From NCBI GenBank assembly GCA_028293365.1, contig JAQGOX010000538.1:1-6547 (forward strand): a stretch of DNA of 6,547 bases, in the 5' to 3' direction. The notes beneath the pieces are model-generated. The model was given only the letters and a program-made list of their open reading frames with translations. It ran no database searches and was not told the DNA's origin. The position numbers and the translations under genes are program-made. This document shows, piece after piece, positions 6,053 through 6,547 of the stretch. The stretch's first letter is position 1. Every line of letters begins with the position of its first letter. This DNA is from Verrucomicrobiales bacterium (GTDB taxonomy: Bacteria > Verrucomicrobiota > Verrucomicrobiia > Limisphaerales > SXQI01).

Positions 6053-6151
6053 CTACTCTTTGGGGGTAGATCCCCTTTCATCCTCTATTCGAACTCTTGC
6101 CCCTCCGTCGTCCAGAGCGATGCGCAAACTATCAAAAGAGAGAGAGTTCAT
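6053..6151 (-). CDS. possible 32-residue ORF upstream of the response regulator
   Basis: A short ATG frame (starts MNSLSFDSLRIALDDGG, acidic and Arg-rich later) ending at TAG 6053-6055, about 19 bases before the longest response-regulator start on the same strand. There is no Shine-Dalgarno sequence and its first codons coincide with the end of the recombinase remnant, so it may just be decayed sequence that happens to be open. Confidence 0.15.
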   Translation of the reverse strand: MNSLSFDSLRIALDDGGARVRIEDERGSTPKE

Positions 6152-6358
6152 TTTATATTGGGTAACACGGCGAGCCACTTTTGAACCTCCGCGATGTCTG
6201 AGCCATTGCTCAAGGCGTTCGTCGCTGACGTCGCCCGCAGCGCGTGCGGCCCCAACCGAGGTCTTCCCCTTGGCCGGGAGCGGCTATCGTATGATCTGCG
6301 AGAATTTCGAATGGTTCAATGACTCACCCGTGGAGTTGCCGGTTCGCTCCCGACAGAA
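6128..6358 (-). pseudogene. decayed C-terminal catalytic segment of a tyrosine recombinase (phage integrase family)
   Basis: On the minus strand, 6249 to about 6172 reads PHALRATSATNALSNGSDI and then AEVQKWLA. This is the well-known H-x-L-R-A-T-A-A-T-N-A-L ... D-I-x-x-V-Q-x-W-L-G catalytic region of XerC/D-like integrases, with the HxxR box intact. Before it, in another frame (6358 to 6251), RTGNSTGESLNHSKFSQIIR fits the family's R-T-G ... V-Y-x-I-V-R segment, interrupted by TAG 6286-6284. After WLA the usual GHANIxTTRLYDRR is scrambled: AAT ATA survives (NI), a TGA follows at 6150-6148, and the nucleophile Tyr codon appears as TTT (Phe) in SFDS after a further shift. At least two frameshifts and two stops make it non-functional. 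Intact members mediate integration and excision or cassette movement. No att repeats were recognised. Confidence 0.72.
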
Positions 6359-6547
6359 CCCGCTCCCGCCAATTGGACGTGGAACGGGGCTAGCGCAAAG
6401 CTTGCCGAGCCACATCCATCACGTTGCTGCTTCGCACAGCCTTCCGACATGGACGTTGGTGTGCAGAATCATTGCACCAGAGTTCAGAAGGAAAACGGTC
6501 GCCACGACGCATGGCCATTGTGATCTCTTTGGAAACATGGGCGCAAG
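6359..6547. other. edge region without a recognisable gene
   Basis: About 190 bases at the right edge. Two short minus-strand frames are open (6538-6419, with a hydrophobic signal-peptide-like stretch; and 6518-6390, polar) but neither has a good ribosome binding site or a recognisable sequence. The stretch could be the more decayed upstream part of the recombinase, which I cannot align by eye. No plus-strand gene was seen. Confidence 0.3.

Noticed and set aside
6053..6186. Minus-strand frame ending VRIEDERGSTPKE read as a histidine-kinase C-terminus
   Set aside because: The resemblance to a kinase ATP-binding domain is limited to a few residues, and its start coincides with the better supported recombinase remnant.
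6390..6518. 42-residue polar minus-strand frame (MAMRRGDRFPSELW)
   Set aside because: Short, no ribosome binding site and no recognisable family; overlaps another equally plausible frame.
6419..6538. 39-residue minus-strand frame resembling a signal peptide (MFPKRSQWPCVVATVFLLNS)
   Set aside because: There is no ribosome binding site visible, it ends shortly after, and nothing downstream continues a secreted protein.

Overview
This 6.5 kb window looks like chromosomal DNA of a free-living, moderately GC-rich Gram-negative bacterium. The outer-membrane alginate-export-type remnant, the DUF2934 protein and the style of the tyrosine-recombinase remnant resemble soil Verrucomicrobiota (Pedosphaera/Limisphaerales-like). 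Acidobacteriota or another soil lineage cannot be excluded from sequence alone. No rRNA, tRNA, CRISPR array, intact insertion sequence or obvious defence system was seen.

Left block (1-2716, + strand): a complete YtcJ-type amidohydrolase with a His/Cys-rich tail, a small DUF2934 protein with a strong ribosome binding site, and a Dps-type mini-ferritin with a complete ferroxidase site. All are co-directional with short gaps, so they could be co-transcribed. The last two suggest a stress or iron-storage theme.

Middle block (2717-3838): no intact gene. It holds the clear C-terminal remnant of an alginate-export-family outer-membrane beta-barrel, broken by two in-frame TAG codons and lacking its N-terminal part. 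It also holds a weak possible remnant with a ribosome binding site (about 3305-3511), and a long open frame without a start codon that ends in an ATGA overlap with the next gene.

Right-centre block (3839-5283, + strand): heme O synthase (cyoE/ctaB), a possible 29-codon membrane peptide, and a conserved-looking three-helix membrane protein. The cyoE frame appears to carry a frameshift near 4639-4641: the expected last helix is readable in another frame. Either the gene is damaged or the sequence has an indel error. No oxidase subunit genes are in view.

Right block (5332-6547, - strand): a NarL/FixJ-type response regulator, convergent with the membrane protein and without a partner kinase in view. 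Upstream of it lies a decayed C-terminal piece of a tyrosine recombinase with stop codons, frameshifts and the catalytic Tyr codon changed to Phe.

The strongest theme is gene decay: two clear pseudogene remnants and a probable frameshift in cyoE among ordinary housekeeping and stress genes. I did not find convincing evidence of a new multi-gene system.
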